This document shows, one piece after another, positions 19,988 to 29,257 of a stretch of DNA of 64,000 nucleotides. Source of the DNA: Ulvibacterium sp. (GTDB taxonomy: Bacteria > Bacteroidota > Bacteroidia > Flavobacteriales > Flavobacteriaceae); assembly GCF_028285715.1 (NCBI RefSeq), contig NZ_JANQOO010000020.1:248001-312000 (forward strand), read 5' to 3'. The first letter of the stretch is position 1, and every line of letters starts with the position of its first letter. The notes under the pieces are model-generated. The model worked only from the letters and a program-made list of their open reading frames with translations, was not told the DNA's origin and made no database searches. The position numbers were made by a program, and so were the translations under genes.

Positions 19988-21928
19988 TCACCGTAAAATT
20001 CGAAGAGAGTTTAATAAGGGTATCATTACCTCCTGAAGGATCAAGGTGTGAATTTCGCTTTTCGATGCAATCTCAAAACGAACGGGTACATGGCTCATTT
20101 CACTTATAAAAGTTGTGTGTATCCCAATCTCTCCCTTTTTTGAATTTAAGATACTTTGGTGCTTCCAAACGAACTCTCCCTTCCGTAGACTAAACCATTG
20201 ACTTTGATTGGATTCAGCGTCCGAAATAACATTGGACCGAGTATCGATGTCCCCACTTTTGCTCGTGTCTTTTACATATCCCTGTATTCGGGTACTGGCA
20301 TTTTCCGGATCATTGACCACAAAACCATAGGGGGTTTCTTGCAGTTCCCAGGTATTGGGTATGGAGAGGTTTATAGAGTCCTTTATGTTTACGCTTTTAA
20401 AATGCTGCCTACGTTGTTCATTAATTCGACTATACTCCGTTCCTGAACAGAAAAGACCTTTGACCTTCCCATTAGGCGTCAACTTAAATTGTAACCTCTG
20501 AGGAATGGCCATATTGCGCCCTATTGCGGCGGATGGTGAGGCAAAATCCAATTCAAAATGAGTTATGGTGTCCTTACCTCGCGTCACTATAGCCTCTAGA
20601 CCCTGGCCACTTTGGCGCTTGATATGCAGTGAAAGTCCAAAATTCACCCAGAAATCCCCTCCCGCAATCTGAACAAAATCACCTAGGTATTTCTCCACTT
20701 CAGCCGGCTCAAGCTCAAAATCATTTTGTGAAGGGTCGGCTATAGTTGGCCGTCCAAAGGATGTAGCGGAGCCTCCCGTGGTAATATGCAGTATGTTGTT
20801 TGCAATATGGTATATGGTAGGATACTGATATTGGTCAATGAAAGTTAGGTCAAGGTTGGCCAATACCGTCACGGCAATTTGGTTTGTTAAATCGATCATG
20901 GTCATTGAGGACATTTTGCCCGTGCTTCCCCCATGATGCACAATTTTTCTGCTTTCAATTTCGGATAGCATCCACCCAAGACCATAGTGTATTGGTTGAT
21001 CATCCCCACCTTCTTCCAAGGTCAGTCCTGGGAACGAAATGTTTGGGGACCATATTTCGTTAATACTTTCGCTGGACAGTACCTGAATATTTCCATATCT
21101 CCCTTCATTAAGTAGGGCAATCAGGTACTTTCCAATATCCTCGGCGGTCGAGCGGGTAAATGAACCCGCAGGAATATATTCCCCGGACTCAAACTGTCTT
21201 TCCCTGGATGCCGGATAAGCATGCTCAATTCCATGATAGTGGCCTTCCAATGCTCCCATGGCATCAAACCTTGCCGGGTCGGTAGACGTATTCTTCATTC
21301 CAAGAGGACTAAATATTCGCTTATCGAGATATTCCGCATAAGGAAGCCCGGACACTTCACTCAACAGATAACCCGCAATACTAAACCCTAGGTTGCTGTA
21401 TTCATATGCCATTCCAGGTTCTTTTGTGATAAAGGTACTTTGTAGGTCCTGCACCAATTTTTCCAACGCTCTATCCGAAACGTCATAAATAGGTTCTGGG
21501 CTTGCCTTAAGTCCACTGGTATTGTTAAGCAGCATACGAACGGTGATTTTATCGCTCATACTTTTATTGGCCGTTCTAAACCAAGGGAGGTACTGGACCA
21601 CCGGAACATCCAACTCCAGATCTCCTTGTTCCACCAACTGCATGATGCCCAATGCAGTCAATGACTTTGTAAGCGACCCTATGGCGTTCACGGACGTCTT
21701 GGTAAAAGGAGTTGCTAAATTTAATCGCTCCTTGCCGAACCCCTTTGCATACAAGTATCCCTCCGAGTTGACCACGACCACGGAAAACCCGGGAATTACA
21801 TGGTTGTGATAGACTTCGTTCAAGTAATGGTCCAACGCCCGAAGTTCCTGGGCGCTTCCATTTTTGGTTGTCCAGAAAAAAAACGTTATAAAAAAGATAA
21901 GTTTTAATAACAGTGAACTTTTTAACAT
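19988..21928 (-). CDS. Serine hydrolase, beta-lactamase class C / DD-peptidase fold
   Basis: 646 residues with a signal peptide (about 1-26, cleavage near GSAQ). The class C/AmpH-like active site is complete: Ser85-x-x-Lys88 (GSLTKS), Tyr177-Ser178-Asn179 and His332-Gly-Gly (HHGGSTG). A beta-rich C-terminal region of about 250 residues follows, as in many Bacteroidota hydrolases. It is exported, probably acting on peptides, esters or muropeptides. It lies 12 bases after the permease gene, so hydrolase, permease and ATPase probably form one operon. The substrate is unknown. Confidence 0.88.
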   Translation of the reverse strand: MLKSSLLLKLIFFITFFFWTTKNGSAQELRALDHYLNEVYHNHVIPGFSVVVVNSEGYLYAKGFGKERLNLATPFTKTSVNAIGSLTKSLTALGIMQLVEQGDLELDVPVVQYLPWFRTANKSMSDKITVRMLLNNTSGLKASPEPIYDVSDRALEKLVQDLQSTFITKEPGMAYEYSNLGFSIAGYLLSEVSGLPYAEYLDKRIFSPLGMKNTSTDPARFDAMGALEGHYHGIEHAYPASRERQFESGEYIPAGSFTRSTAEDIGKYLIALLNEGRYGNIQVLSSESINEIWSPNISFPGLTLEEGGDDQPIHYGLGWMLSEIESRKIVHHGGSTGKMSSMTMIDLTNQIAVTVLANLDLTFIDQYQYPTIYHIANNILHITTGGSATSFGRPTIADPSQNDFELEPAEVEKYLGDFVQIAGGDFWVNFGLSLHIKRQSGQGLEAIVTRGKDTITHFELDFASPSAAIGRNMAIPQRLQFKLTPNGKVKGLFCSGTEYSRINEQRRQHFKSVNIKDSINLSIPNTWELQETPYGFVVNDPENASTRIQGYVKDTSKSGDIDTRSNVISDAESNQSQWFSLRKGEFVWKHQSILNSKKGEIGIHTTFISEMSHVPVRFEIASKSEIHTLILQEVMIPLLNSLRILR

Positions 21929-21939
21929 CTTAAGATAAT

Positions 21940-24303
21940 TTATACATTCGAGATTATTCTAAAATCTAGTTTTCGAAAGGCGTTAGCGGCAAACCATACT
22001 GATAATGACCCTAACACGAAAAGGACTACTATAGAAACTATCATTCCTATTGGGTAAGGGATAAAAGGGAAACGGACCAGACCAATGTCAGCTGTGAGGA
22101 TATTCATTATCGAAGGGCCTAACCAAAGGGATAGAGGAATACCTATGAACATCCCAATAACTAAATTCAAGGCTGTCTTCCAAAGCAATACCATTCTTAA
22201 GTCCCTCATAGTAAATCCTAGGGATTTAAGCTTTACAAAGGATATTTTCTTTTGCCGGATATAAATGTTCTGATCATTGTAAATGATCAAGACCAGGACT
22301 AGAACAAAAAATAGGGAAATGGTAAAAACAGCTATACGCACATTCGAAATCATGGATACTATGGCCTTTCTATCTTCTATGCCCAGCTCTGTTCGGATGG
22401 TTTCACCAAATTGATTCTCCAACCGTGATCTAAATACGTCCCGCTCTACATTAGGGTATAGTTCAAGACCATAAAATTGGGGTTCAAATAGTGGATTCAG
22501 GGCTAATAGTGCCTTCTCTTGTAAACGAAAGCCCTGTCCAAAATTTCCAACATCCTGATAGATACCCGTTATAGTAAAGACTTTATTTTGCCCCTCGATA
22601 AAAACTGGAATCTTATCCCCAACTTTCCTGTGAAATTCCTGGGCGGTGCCTATGCAGAGTGAAATCTCATCTGCGGAGGCAGGATGATGCCCTGTTATAT
22701 TTTCCAGTCCTGTTTTGGAAATAGCATCGGAATAGACCTTACCCTGTATTTCCTTTACCGCTTTGTTCTCGCGGGATAGCAGAAAAAGATTGGCGTAATT
22801 ATACGGGGTTATAGTGCGAATTTCATCATCGTAGTTCTGGAGCATTTCCATCAGTTGGCCGTGTTTCAGAGGTAGGACGATGAAGCTATTGCGATTGACT
22901 ACCACATCGGCCTTATCAAAACCCCAGGCAGTCCGGTCCGCATGTATGTTGTCAAAGGAATTGGCAATATTCACACAAAAAATGACCACAAATACAATTC
23001 CGGCCATGTTGATTCCCATGAAAGCCAGGTTCTTTCTTTGACCGCTTAAAAAACGCTCGCCCAATAACAGGGACAGCGGGAGCCATAAGGAAGAAAAGGC
23101 TTTGGGTACTTTTCTTGAGCGACGCCCCTTTCGCTGAAAAGAGTTCCGAATAGCCTCCACGGGCTTTACAAGACCCGCTTTTCTAGCAGAAAAAAAAGAA
23201 ACTGCAAAAATTAAGAAGAGCGTAATCCCAAAAGAGATCAAGACCGGTGTAGTTAAATCGTAGGTAAAGTCCGGTATTCCCATAGGTTCGGTTATCCAGT
23301 TGACCACAGCTCGAACCACAAACCATGAAACGAACAAACCCACTGGAAGAGCTAACAGGGCAAGAAAGCACATTTGCAGGAGGTATAGGGTAACCATGTT
23401 CCCAGGGGTAAATCCTAAACCTTTTAATACCCCGATTTGCTTGTAATCTGAAAAAACATGGCTTGAGATCGTATGATTGATTATTAAAAGGGATATCAAA
23501 AGGCCCATAACCGAAAAAATTAACAGTACGGAACTCAACAAGGTATAAAAGCTTGTAAAAGCCCTTTTGAAAATGGGGTATTGCAAGCTTTTGCCGGCAT
23601 ACTCGAAACTTTCGTTGAAGCGCTTCCAAAAAGCATCCAACCGATCTCTGTCCTTAAGCCTGATTCCCATCACATTGTTGTTCAATTCGGAAAGGGGGGC
23701 CAAAAAAGGGAGTTCGCCCGGAGCGACCCAAGCTCGGGTGGGATTAAAAATAGCGCTCAAATAGTGGGGGTCAACCACAAATGCCGAAACCCTCAACTCT
23801 CGTAACGTTCCATTTATGTTTAACCCGAGGGTATCGCCTAAATGTAGATCAAAGCTTCTTTCAAAATGACTTGGAAGCCATATTTCCCCATGATTTGGAT
23901 GTTCCGTGAGCGTTCCCTTTAAAATTCGGGTCTGGTCCTGGGTCAATTGGCCCATATGGTGTTCCGTTAACTGAACACTAAGGTCTATTTCGCTTTCCCC
24001 ATAAATTAGCGGGGCATTTACCATAATGTAAGGACTAGGAGCCGATACATCCAAAACCTCATCCTGTTTGGAAAACCATCGGGTAATTTCATCCTTGTCA
24101 TCGTTTCGATGATCGAATAGCAAAAGAATTTCAGAGGCCCTAAGGTTGTTGAACGTAATATCAAAAGGTTCCCCAATAATACGCAGTAGGCTTAGGGCAA
24201 TGCTTAGTAAAAGAATGGTCAAGATCAGACTGAATCCTACTAAAAGGAACTCCCTCTTGCGTTTGATGAGGTAGCTTAGCTGTATGAGTAATAGACTTTT
24301 CAT
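21940..24303 (-). CDS. ABC transporter permease, FtsX family (787 aa)
   Basis: Large permease with an N-terminal helix (about 18-42), an extracytoplasmic domain, three helices of a first FtsX domain (about 250-385; SDYKQIGVLKGLGFTPGN as coupling region), a further helix near 425-445, a second extracytoplasmic domain and three C-terminal helices. It belongs to the ABC3/LolE-like branch rather than the MacB-like permeases of the first operon. It lies 25 bases after its ATPase gene and 12 before the serine hydrolase gene. An exporter or lipid/lipoprotein extractor is plausible. Confidence 0.9.
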   Translation of the reverse strand: MKSLLLIQLSYLIKRKREFLLVGFSLILTILLLSIALSLLRIIGEPFDITFNNLRASEILLLFDHRNDDKDEITRWFSKQDEVLDVSAPSPYIMVNAPLIYGESEIDLSVQLTEHHMGQLTQDQTRILKGTLTEHPNHGEIWLPSHFERSFDLHLGDTLGLNINGTLRELRVSAFVVDPHYLSAIFNPTRAWVAPGELPFLAPLSELNNNVMGIRLKDRDRLDAFWKRFNESFEYAGKSLQYPIFKRAFTSFYTLLSSVLLIFSVMGLLISLLIINHTISSHVFSDYKQIGVLKGLGFTPGNMVTLYLLQMCFLALLALPVGLFVSWFVVRAVVNWITEPMGIPDFTYDLTTPVLISFGITLFLIFAVSFFSARKAGLVKPVEAIRNSFQRKGRRSRKVPKAFSSLWLPLSLLLGERFLSGQRKNLAFMGINMAGIVFVVIFCVNIANSFDNIHADRTAWGFDKADVVVNRNSFIVLPLKHGQLMEMLQNYDDEIRTITPYNYANLFLLSRENKAVKEIQGKVYSDAISKTGLENITGHHPASADEISLCIGTAQEFHRKVGDKIPVFIEGQNKVFTITGIYQDVGNFGQGFRLQEKALLALNPLFEPQFYGLELYPNVERDVFRSRLENQFGETIRTELGIEDRKAIVSMISNVRIAVFTISLFFVLVLVLIIYNDQNIYIRQKKISFVKLKSLGFTMRDLRMVLLWKTALNLVIGMFIGIPLSLWLGPSIMNILTADIGLVRFPFIPYPIGMIVSIVVLFVLGSLSVWFAANAFRKLDFRIISNV

Positions 24304-24328
24304 ATCGATTTCTTTTTATAGGTTAAGC

Positions 24329-25084
24329 TTACCACCCCAATGACCTTAACCACTGTATTAAGGTTTCATTACGTTCTTCCAAATCGTCATTTATTCCAAA
24401 TTTGCAGGAGTCTACCACCATTCCATCCCGAATAAAAAGGACCCTGTCGCCGTAACAGGCCGACTTTGGATTATGCGTGACCATAAGTATGGTTTGCCTC
24501 TCTTCATGAACCTTTTTAAAACAAGAAAGCACTTTTTTGGAGGCCGAGGAATTCAAGCTGCCTGTAGGTTCATCCGCCATAAGAATCTTCGGATTATTGA
24601 CCAGGGCCCTTGCAATGGCGCAACGCTGGCGTTCCCCACCCGAGACTTGGGAGGGCATTCTATCTGCAAGATCATCCAATTCCAGTTCCTTTAGAAGAAG
24701 GGATGTCCTTGTTTGAACTACCTTCCTGTCTTGCTTGGACAAGTACCCTACAATAAGAATGTTCTCCCTTAAGCTAAGCTCGGAAATAAGATTATAGTCT
24801 TGAAAAACAAACCCGATATGATTTCTCCTAAAAAGGGCCATGGCCTTTTCACCAAGCTTATGAATTGGGGTATTGTTCAGGAAAATCTGTCCTTTGGAGG
24901 GTTGGTCAAGTCCACTCAGCAAATACAGGAGTGTTGATTTCCCCGATCCGGAATTTCCCATGATAACGGTAAATTCCCCTTCATTGATTTCAATACTTAT
25001 ATTGGTGATTCCGGTATGATTTTTTGCCCCTTCATCAAATGATTTGCTCAAGGCTTCAGTCTTTACAATGGGAACGGCATTCAT
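24329..25084 (-). CDS. ABC transporter ATP-binding protein
   Basis: I take the start as the ATG at 25082-25084 (MNAVPIVKTEALSKSF), giving 251 residues. The longer frame would add 31 residues with no family resemblance and would crowd the divergent promoter. Walker A GNSGSGKST, signature VSGGERQRCAIARAL and Walker B MADEPTG are present. The D-loop reads SLNS, so the usual D-loop Asp is Asn, while the first system has NLD. This could alter coupling between the two nucleotide sites. It pairs with the permease gene 25 bases downstream. Confidence 0.9.
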   Translation of the reverse strand: MNAVPIVKTEALSKSFDEGAKNHTGITNISIEINEGEFTVIMGNSGSGKSTLLYLLSGLDQPSKGQIFLNNTPIHKLGEKAMALFRRNHIGFVFQDYNLISELSLRENILIVGYLSKQDRKVVQTRTSLLLKELELDDLADRMPSQVSGGERQRCAIARALVNNPKILMADEPTGSLNSSASKKVLSCFKKVHEERQTILMVTHNPKSACYGDRVLFIRDGMVVDSCKFGINDDLEERNETLIQWLRSLGW

Positions 25085-25242
25085 GCTATGGAGTTTTTTA
25101 ATTTTATCGGCAAAGCAAGAATGATCGGGGACGTTAAGCGCTGCACCGTGAAGGTTGGTACCCTTTCCCTGGGACATGAGACGAAATCCTGTAAAGTGAT
25201 CCGTCGTTCTTTTTACAAATCTCTACCTTTAATAAAAAAACA

Positions 25243-26367
25243 ATGCAGTACCTCTTTGTGGCCAGTGGCAGCTTGACCCTTTTTATCATAGCATTGATTC
25301 TTGGAAAGCAGAACAAATACTTGGCGAACCGAATTCTTGTGGTTTGGCTCATCCTGTTCGTGGCCAACCTGATTTCCCTTTTCGTGCTATATGAGGCAAC
25401 TCTTCCCTTTTCATTGGGTCAGCATTTAATCCTGGAGTTTAGTGAAGTTTCCATTTTTGCCCATGGACCGTTACTTTGGCTGTACACTAAATCCCTGACC
25501 GAGGAAAGTTTTTACCTAAAGTGGGAACACTCCTATCATTTTGTTCCCTTCGGCATTGGGTATACCCTTTTTTTGATCCAAATATTTTCCGGTACTGAAA
25601 TGGCCTCAATACTGAGAAATTCAATAACCATCTTAAAAATGGGGAGTCTCTTGGTCTATCTGGTATTGGTACTGGTTAAGTTGAAGGGCCACAGGGCCCG
25701 TGTGGCCCATATTTTTTCCAATGTAGAACACAAGAATTTAGGTTGGATCAGCTTTTTAAGTTGGGGTATCCTTATGATATGGTTTATCGCAGGGTCCGGT
25801 TTATTGTTAGATCGGTTTACGGCAATAGTTATCCCACAATACGGTGGGATGATCGCCCATATTGCCATATGCCTGTTCATTTTCCTGATGGGGTATTTCG
25901 GTCTCCACCAGCCTTCCGTATTCATGGAGCATACATATCCTGATTCTGATTCCGCCAATGTGTCGAAAAGGGAAACAACGGTGGCCAATTCCTCGAAGTA
26001 CCGGAATTCTGGCTTGGATGCCAAGGGGTCAAAACAGATACAGCAAGCCCTGTTGGAGTTGATTAAAACCACAAGGCCCTATTTGGACAAGGAGCTCACT
26101 TTGTACAATCTGGCCGAAAGGTTAAAAGTACAACCCAATCATTTGTCCCAAGTAATCAATAGTCTTGAGGGGAAAAACTTTTTCGATTTTATAAATATGT
26201 ATCGCGTGGAGGCCGCAAAGGAAAAAATACAACTGGGGGACCACAGGAATCTTACCCTTTTAGGGATAGCGTTTGAAAGTGGGTTTAACTCCAAAGCCTC
26301 GTTCAACAGGGCCTTTAAGAAGTTTACGGGCCAAACTCCTACGGAATTTAAAAAGCATACATCTTAG
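25243..26367 (+). CDS. Membrane-anchored AraC-family transcriptional regulator
   Basis: 374 residues. The N-terminal part (about 1-215) consists of seven or so hydrophobic helices with short loops. The C-terminal part (about 270-372) is an AraC/XylS double HTH (LAERLKVQPNHLSQVINS; GFNSKASFNRAFKKFTGQTPTEFKK). This membrane-plus-AraC type is common in Bacteroidota. It is divergent from the ATPase-permease-hydrolase operon with about 160 bases between the chosen starts, so it probably controls that operon in response to a membrane or small-molecule signal. Confidence 0.88.
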   Translation: MQYLFVASGSLTLFIIALILGKQNKYLANRILVVWLILFVANLISLFVLYEATLPFSLGQHLILEFSEVSIFAHGPLLWLYTKSLTEESFYLKWEHSYHFVPFGIGYTLFLIQIFSGTEMASILRNSITILKMGSLLVYLVLVLVKLKGHRARVAHIFSNVEHKNLGWISFLSWGILMIWFIAGSGLLLDRFTAIVIPQYGGMIAHIAICLFIFLMGYFGLHQPSVFMEHTYPDSDSANVSKRETTVANSSKYRNSGLDAKGSKQIQQALLELIKTTRPYLDKELTLYNLAERLKVQPNHLSQVINSLEGKNFFDFINMYRVEAAKEKIQLGDHRNLTLLGIAFESGFNSKASFNRAFKKFTGQTPTEFKKHTS

Positions 26368-26398
26368 CCCGGGAAGCCATTGGTACAAAAGGATTCCA

Positions 26399-26764
26399 CT
26401 ATACCAATTTTGGATTCGGGTAATTATCGGATTGGTCCTCTATGGTATTGTCCAAACACGTAAAGTCCTTTTCCACCAAAAGCGAAAGTGCGCTGCTATC
26501 GTTCCATTCCACCGAATTGGCATAGCCAACACGGTCGTTGTTGGCCCAAGTTAAGAGTTCCTCTTGGGGAAGATAAAGGGTAATCGTGTCCTCCGTAAAA
26601 TCAGCCTCCAATTCTTTAATTCCCGTTTTACCTTCAAGGGCGTAGATCAGGGTTTTTGTGCCAAAGTTTGTTGTTTCCTCATAGCGGCCATTTTGGCAAA
26701 ATGCCGCTACTTCCGGTTTGGTCAATCGATAACGTACCGAGTTTCCTTTAATACGTATTTTCAT
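26399..26764 (-). CDS. Conserved hypothetical protein (DUF7009-like)
   Basis: 121 residues from the ATG at 26762-26764 (MKIRIKGNSVRYRLTKPEVA). A longer frame to 26827 adds an unrelated basic-aromatic leader and is less likely. The start MKIRIKGNS.R.RLT..E and the length match a conserved small beta-rich family in Bacteroidota that I recall as DUF7009. No catalytic motif, signal or helix is visible. It converges on the AraC-type gene with about 30 bases between the stops. Confidence 0.7.
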   Translation of the reverse strand: MKIRIKGNSVRYRLTKPEVAAFCQNGRYEETTNFGTKTLIYALEGKTGIKELEADFTEDTITLYLPQEELLTWANNDRVGYANSVEWNDSSALSLLVEKDFTCLDNTIEDQSDNYPNPKLV

Positions 26765-27145
26765 GTGTTCAAAATTTTTAAATGCCCGAAAAAAAGCCGT
26801 ATAAAATTTAAGGCCCCGTACCACCATGCCCGTGGCGGGCAGGTAATCCTTGCACTCGTTCTCTTATGAATTTATTTCAATCATTCCGCTGTGTGCCGTT
26901 TTGATCAAAAAAATCAGTTTACTCCATTCAAGACAGCTTCCCGTGCATTGTTTTGCAAATTGATACGGCTGACTGCACACCGAAAAACACAACAAAATTA
27001 TGCTGGATTTTAAATGAACATATTGACGTTTAAATATAGTCATATCAAATTCCAATTTAAATTAAGAGCTAAGAATGCCTTTATAATTAACTAGTGCATT
27101 TATCAATGATTAAAAATAAGCATGTTCCCCTAAAAGCAAGAGGCA
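26765..27145. other. Gene-free region with a dispersed repeat
   Basis: About 380 bases without a credible gene. It holds a repeat copy (26979-27024) that recurs at 51856-51901, and a GCCCG/CGGGC inverted repeat near 26828-26841. The segment just left of the repeat also resembles, more weakly, the sequence left of the second copy, so both may be worn ends of related elements. Confidence 0.5.
26979..27024 (+). repeat. 46-bp dispersed direct repeat, copy 1
   Basis: The segment beginning ACCGAAAAAC and ending GATTTTAAATGAACATATT matches 51856-51901 at 40 of 46 positions in the same orientation. The second copy sits just inside the left end of the tRNA-linked element, so copy 1 may mark an old insertion remnant. 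Confidence 0.7.
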
Positions 27146-27745
27146 TCATGATTTCTCGCCTCCCCAATCGTATTCCATATAGGTAGCGGTTCGATTTGCT
27201 GACTCTTCTCCTAGAAGTTTTGCCACAATATGAAAGGACAAATCGATTCCGGCGGAAATACCGCCCGAAGTATAGATGTTTCCGGTGCTTACAAACCGTT
27301 TTTCTTGCTGTGGATCGCCCGTTGGCACAAGCTCTTGCATATGTTCATATACCTGATGGTGCGTACAATACGGCTTATCGTCCAACAGCCCCAATACACC
27401 CAATAAACGGGATCCTGAGCAAATGCTCAGGGTCAATTCCGTTTTTTGGTAAACTTGACTGATCCAATTCAAAACAGCATTATTTTTCATCAATTTTCGG
27501 GTTCCTGAGCCTCCGGCAATTATGAGGATATCAATAGTAGGGCAATTCTTGAAATCATATTTTGGGTTTACCGACAGCCCATTAACAGCGCTTATCGATT
27601 CTAAACTCTCACCTACGGTGAATACGTCAAATGGTTCAAAATTATTCAGTTCGGAAGTGACGGAAAACACTTCAAACGGACCCGCAAAATCTAGAACTTC
27701 CGCGTGGTCAAAAATTAGAATGCCAATATTTCTTTTTTTATTCAT
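27146..27745 (-). CDS. DJ-1/PfpI family protein (glutamine-amidotransferase-like)
   Basis: 199 residues of the DJ-1/PfpI fold. The nucleophile elbow with Cys109 (TLSICSGSRLLG) is intact, with a conserved acidic residue near the N-terminus (ILIFDHAEVLDFAGP) and a C-terminal GGISAGIDLS motif typical of the isonitrile hydratase / ThiJ-like branch. It is cytoplasmic. It may be the last gene of a five-gene run with the cupin, VOC, GNAT and small-protein genes, though a 95-base gap precedes it. The exact substrate is unknown. Confidence 0.85.
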   Translation of the reverse strand: MNKKRNIGILIFDHAEVLDFAGPFEVFSVTSELNNFEPFDVFTVGESLESISAVNGLSVNPKYDFKNCPTIDILIIAGGSGTRKLMKNNAVLNWISQVYQKTELTLSICSGSRLLGVLGLLDDKPYCTHHQVYEHMQELVPTGDPQQEKRFVSTGNIYTSGGISAGIDLSFHIVAKLLGEESANRTATYMEYDWGGEKS

Positions 27746-27840
27746 TTATGTTGATTTACACTGTTGTCCCTTCGCGGTTATTGCTTATACAATCCCCTTT
27801 GCGTACAATACTTTCTTAAGTCTTCATTCTTATGGCGCTC

Positions 27841-28176
27841 CTACAGTTCTTCCAAAACGGAATTCCCTTTGGATTTGTCACCTGAGGTCCACACCCAATT
27901 CTCATACAAACGGATTTTACCATTTTCCATAAGTTCCGGGGATGAAGTACAGATGCCGGTCATCAATTTACCTTGAGTATTGACTTGATGATAGCGCATG
28001 TCTATATTGCCTTCCGAATCGACCAACCCCAAGAGATGACCAATCACTATAGTACTGTTTTGATACCGACAGGTCACTACATTTCCTTTCTGTTGGTATT
28101 CAAAAACGAGGTCTTCGGACACCTCCCCATTGGACGTATTTGTTATAGGCCTAAATTTTTTGTTATGGTAATTCAA
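27841..28176 (-). CDS. Small conserved protein often labelled N-acetylglutamate synthase-like
   Basis: 111 residues, beta-rich, with strand-turn repeats (VVTCRYQNSTIVIGHLLGLVDSEG). Bacteroidota proteins of this type carry the name n-acetylglutamate synthase in databases, but nothing here resembles a GNAT fold or arginine-pathway enzyme, so the name should not be taken as function. It follows the GNAT gene by 11 bases in the same operon. Confidence 0.7.
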   Translation of the reverse strand: MNYHNKKFRPITNTSNGEVSEDLVFEYQQKGNVVTCRYQNSTIVIGHLLGLVDSEGNIDMRYHQVNTQGKLMTGICTSSPELMENGKIRLYENWVWTSGDKSKGNSVLEEL

Positions 28177-28187
28177 TTAGGTATCCA

Positions 28188-28799
28188 TTATTTGAATTCT
28201 TTAAAATAACTGATTTTCAATTCTTCCCAATCTTCTCGAATGATGCTGTAGTATACATCGTGTTTGCTTTTGCCATTGGAGTCAATATAATTGTTCCTGA
28301 AGATGCCCTCCTTTTTCGCCCCTAACTTTTCAATGGCCTTTTGTGATCGTATGTTTTCTAGGTCGGCACTAAACTGAATGCGCCTAAATCCGATGGCTTC
28401 AAACCCATATTTTAAGAGTTCATACTTGCAGGCTTTGTTTAAGCCAGTGCCCTGAAAATGAGTGCCGTACCATGTCCATCCGATTTCACATTTCTCGCTG
28501 GTCCAGTCTATATTTCCAAAACGAGTGCAGCCCGCAACAGCATCTTTCATTTTATCAATAATGATAAATGGGTAACTAATACCGTCTTCTTTTGATTTTA
28601 TTGTGCTCTTTTTGTACGCCTTAAAATCTTTTTCGTTTCGGATATACAAACCCATGTATTTCCAAATGTCATCATTAAAAATAATTTGTTTGAGCTCCTT
28701 GTTTCGGATATCCTCAAAGGGTACCAAAAGAGCTTGGTTATTCTCCAACTTTATTGGAGCGTCTAGCAGTTCCTTGTTTAGTTTTTGATGCGACATCAT
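28188..28799 (-). CDS. GNAT-family N-acetyltransferase (RimJ/RimL type)
   Basis: About 203 residues from the ATG at 28797-28799; a second ATG follows directly. This start overlaps the stop of the VOC gene (TAATG), which favours it over the longer frame. The RimJ/RimL layout is clear: an N-terminal strand region, the central GWTWYGTHFQGTGLNKACKYELLKYGFE acetyl-CoA-binding motif in variant form, and the typical ENIRSQKAIEKLGAKKEG helix. It probably acetylates a protein N-terminus, amino acid or antibiotic; the substrate is not deducible. Confidence 0.88.
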   Translation of the reverse strand: MMSHQKLNKELLDAPIKLENNQALLVPFEDIRNKELKQIIFNDDIWKYMGLYIRNEKDFKAYKKSTIKSKEDGISYPFIIIDKMKDAVAGCTRFGNIDWTSEKCEIGWTWYGTHFQGTGLNKACKYELLKYGFEAIGFRRIQFSADLENIRSQKAIEKLGAKKEGIFRNNYIDSNGKSKHDVYYSIIREDWEELKISYFKEFK

Positions 28800-29248
28800 T
28801 ACGCTCTTTCCCAATTTTGTAATTCAATAAGATTTCCTTCCGGGTCTCTGGCATAGACAAAGGTGAGTTTTCCAACACCTTCCACTTCTTTTTCAGTGAC
28901 TTCCCCGGCCGTTTTGCCGCCATTAGTAATTAGGGTTTTAAGCAATTCTTCCACATCTTCAACTTCAAAGGCTATGTGCCCATATCCCCTAGTATTCGGA
29001 GTTTTAACTCCCCCGTTATCCATGAGTCCATACTCATAAATTTCTAATGTGGGCCCATTTTCACCATATCCTGGAAGTAACAGGTGAGCACCCTGCAAAT
29101 GTGCATCCTTTAATCCTGTCCCCTTATCCAACCATAAGCCTGACTGTTTCCGAATAGGTGGGACAAGCTTACAATTAAACGTTTTAATGTAAAAGTCCGA
29201 GAGCCTCCTCCAATCAGTGCTGGCTATATTGATATGTGCAAATCTCAC
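28799..29248 (-). CDS. VOC-family (glyoxalase-like) protein
   Basis: 149 residues with two betaalphabetabetabeta units of the vicinal-oxygen-chelate fold. The first unit begins FAHINIASTDWRRLSDFYIKTF (metal His in the first strand), the second contains GYGHIAFEVEDVEELL, and the chain ends with the Glu strand DPEGNLIELQNWE. The metal-binding set His-His-Glu is plausible. It lies 9 bases after the cupin gene and overlaps the GNAT gene. It may act on a small electrophile or antibiotic; no more can be said. Confidence 0.88.
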   Translation of the reverse strand: MRFAHINIASTDWRRLSDFYIKTFNCKLVPPIRKQSGLWLDKGTGLKDAHLQGAHLLLPGYGENGPTLEIYEYGLMDNGGVKTPNTRGYGHIAFEVEDVEELLKTLITNGGKTAGEVTEKEVEGVGKLTFVYARDPEGNLIELQNWERA

Positions 29249-29257
29249 AGGTGACTA

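Noticed and set aside
19740-20036. Plus-strand 98-codon frame
   Set aside because: It overlaps the end of the serine hydrolase gene and an AT-rich stretch; its hydrophobic segment comes from T-rich low-complexity DNA.
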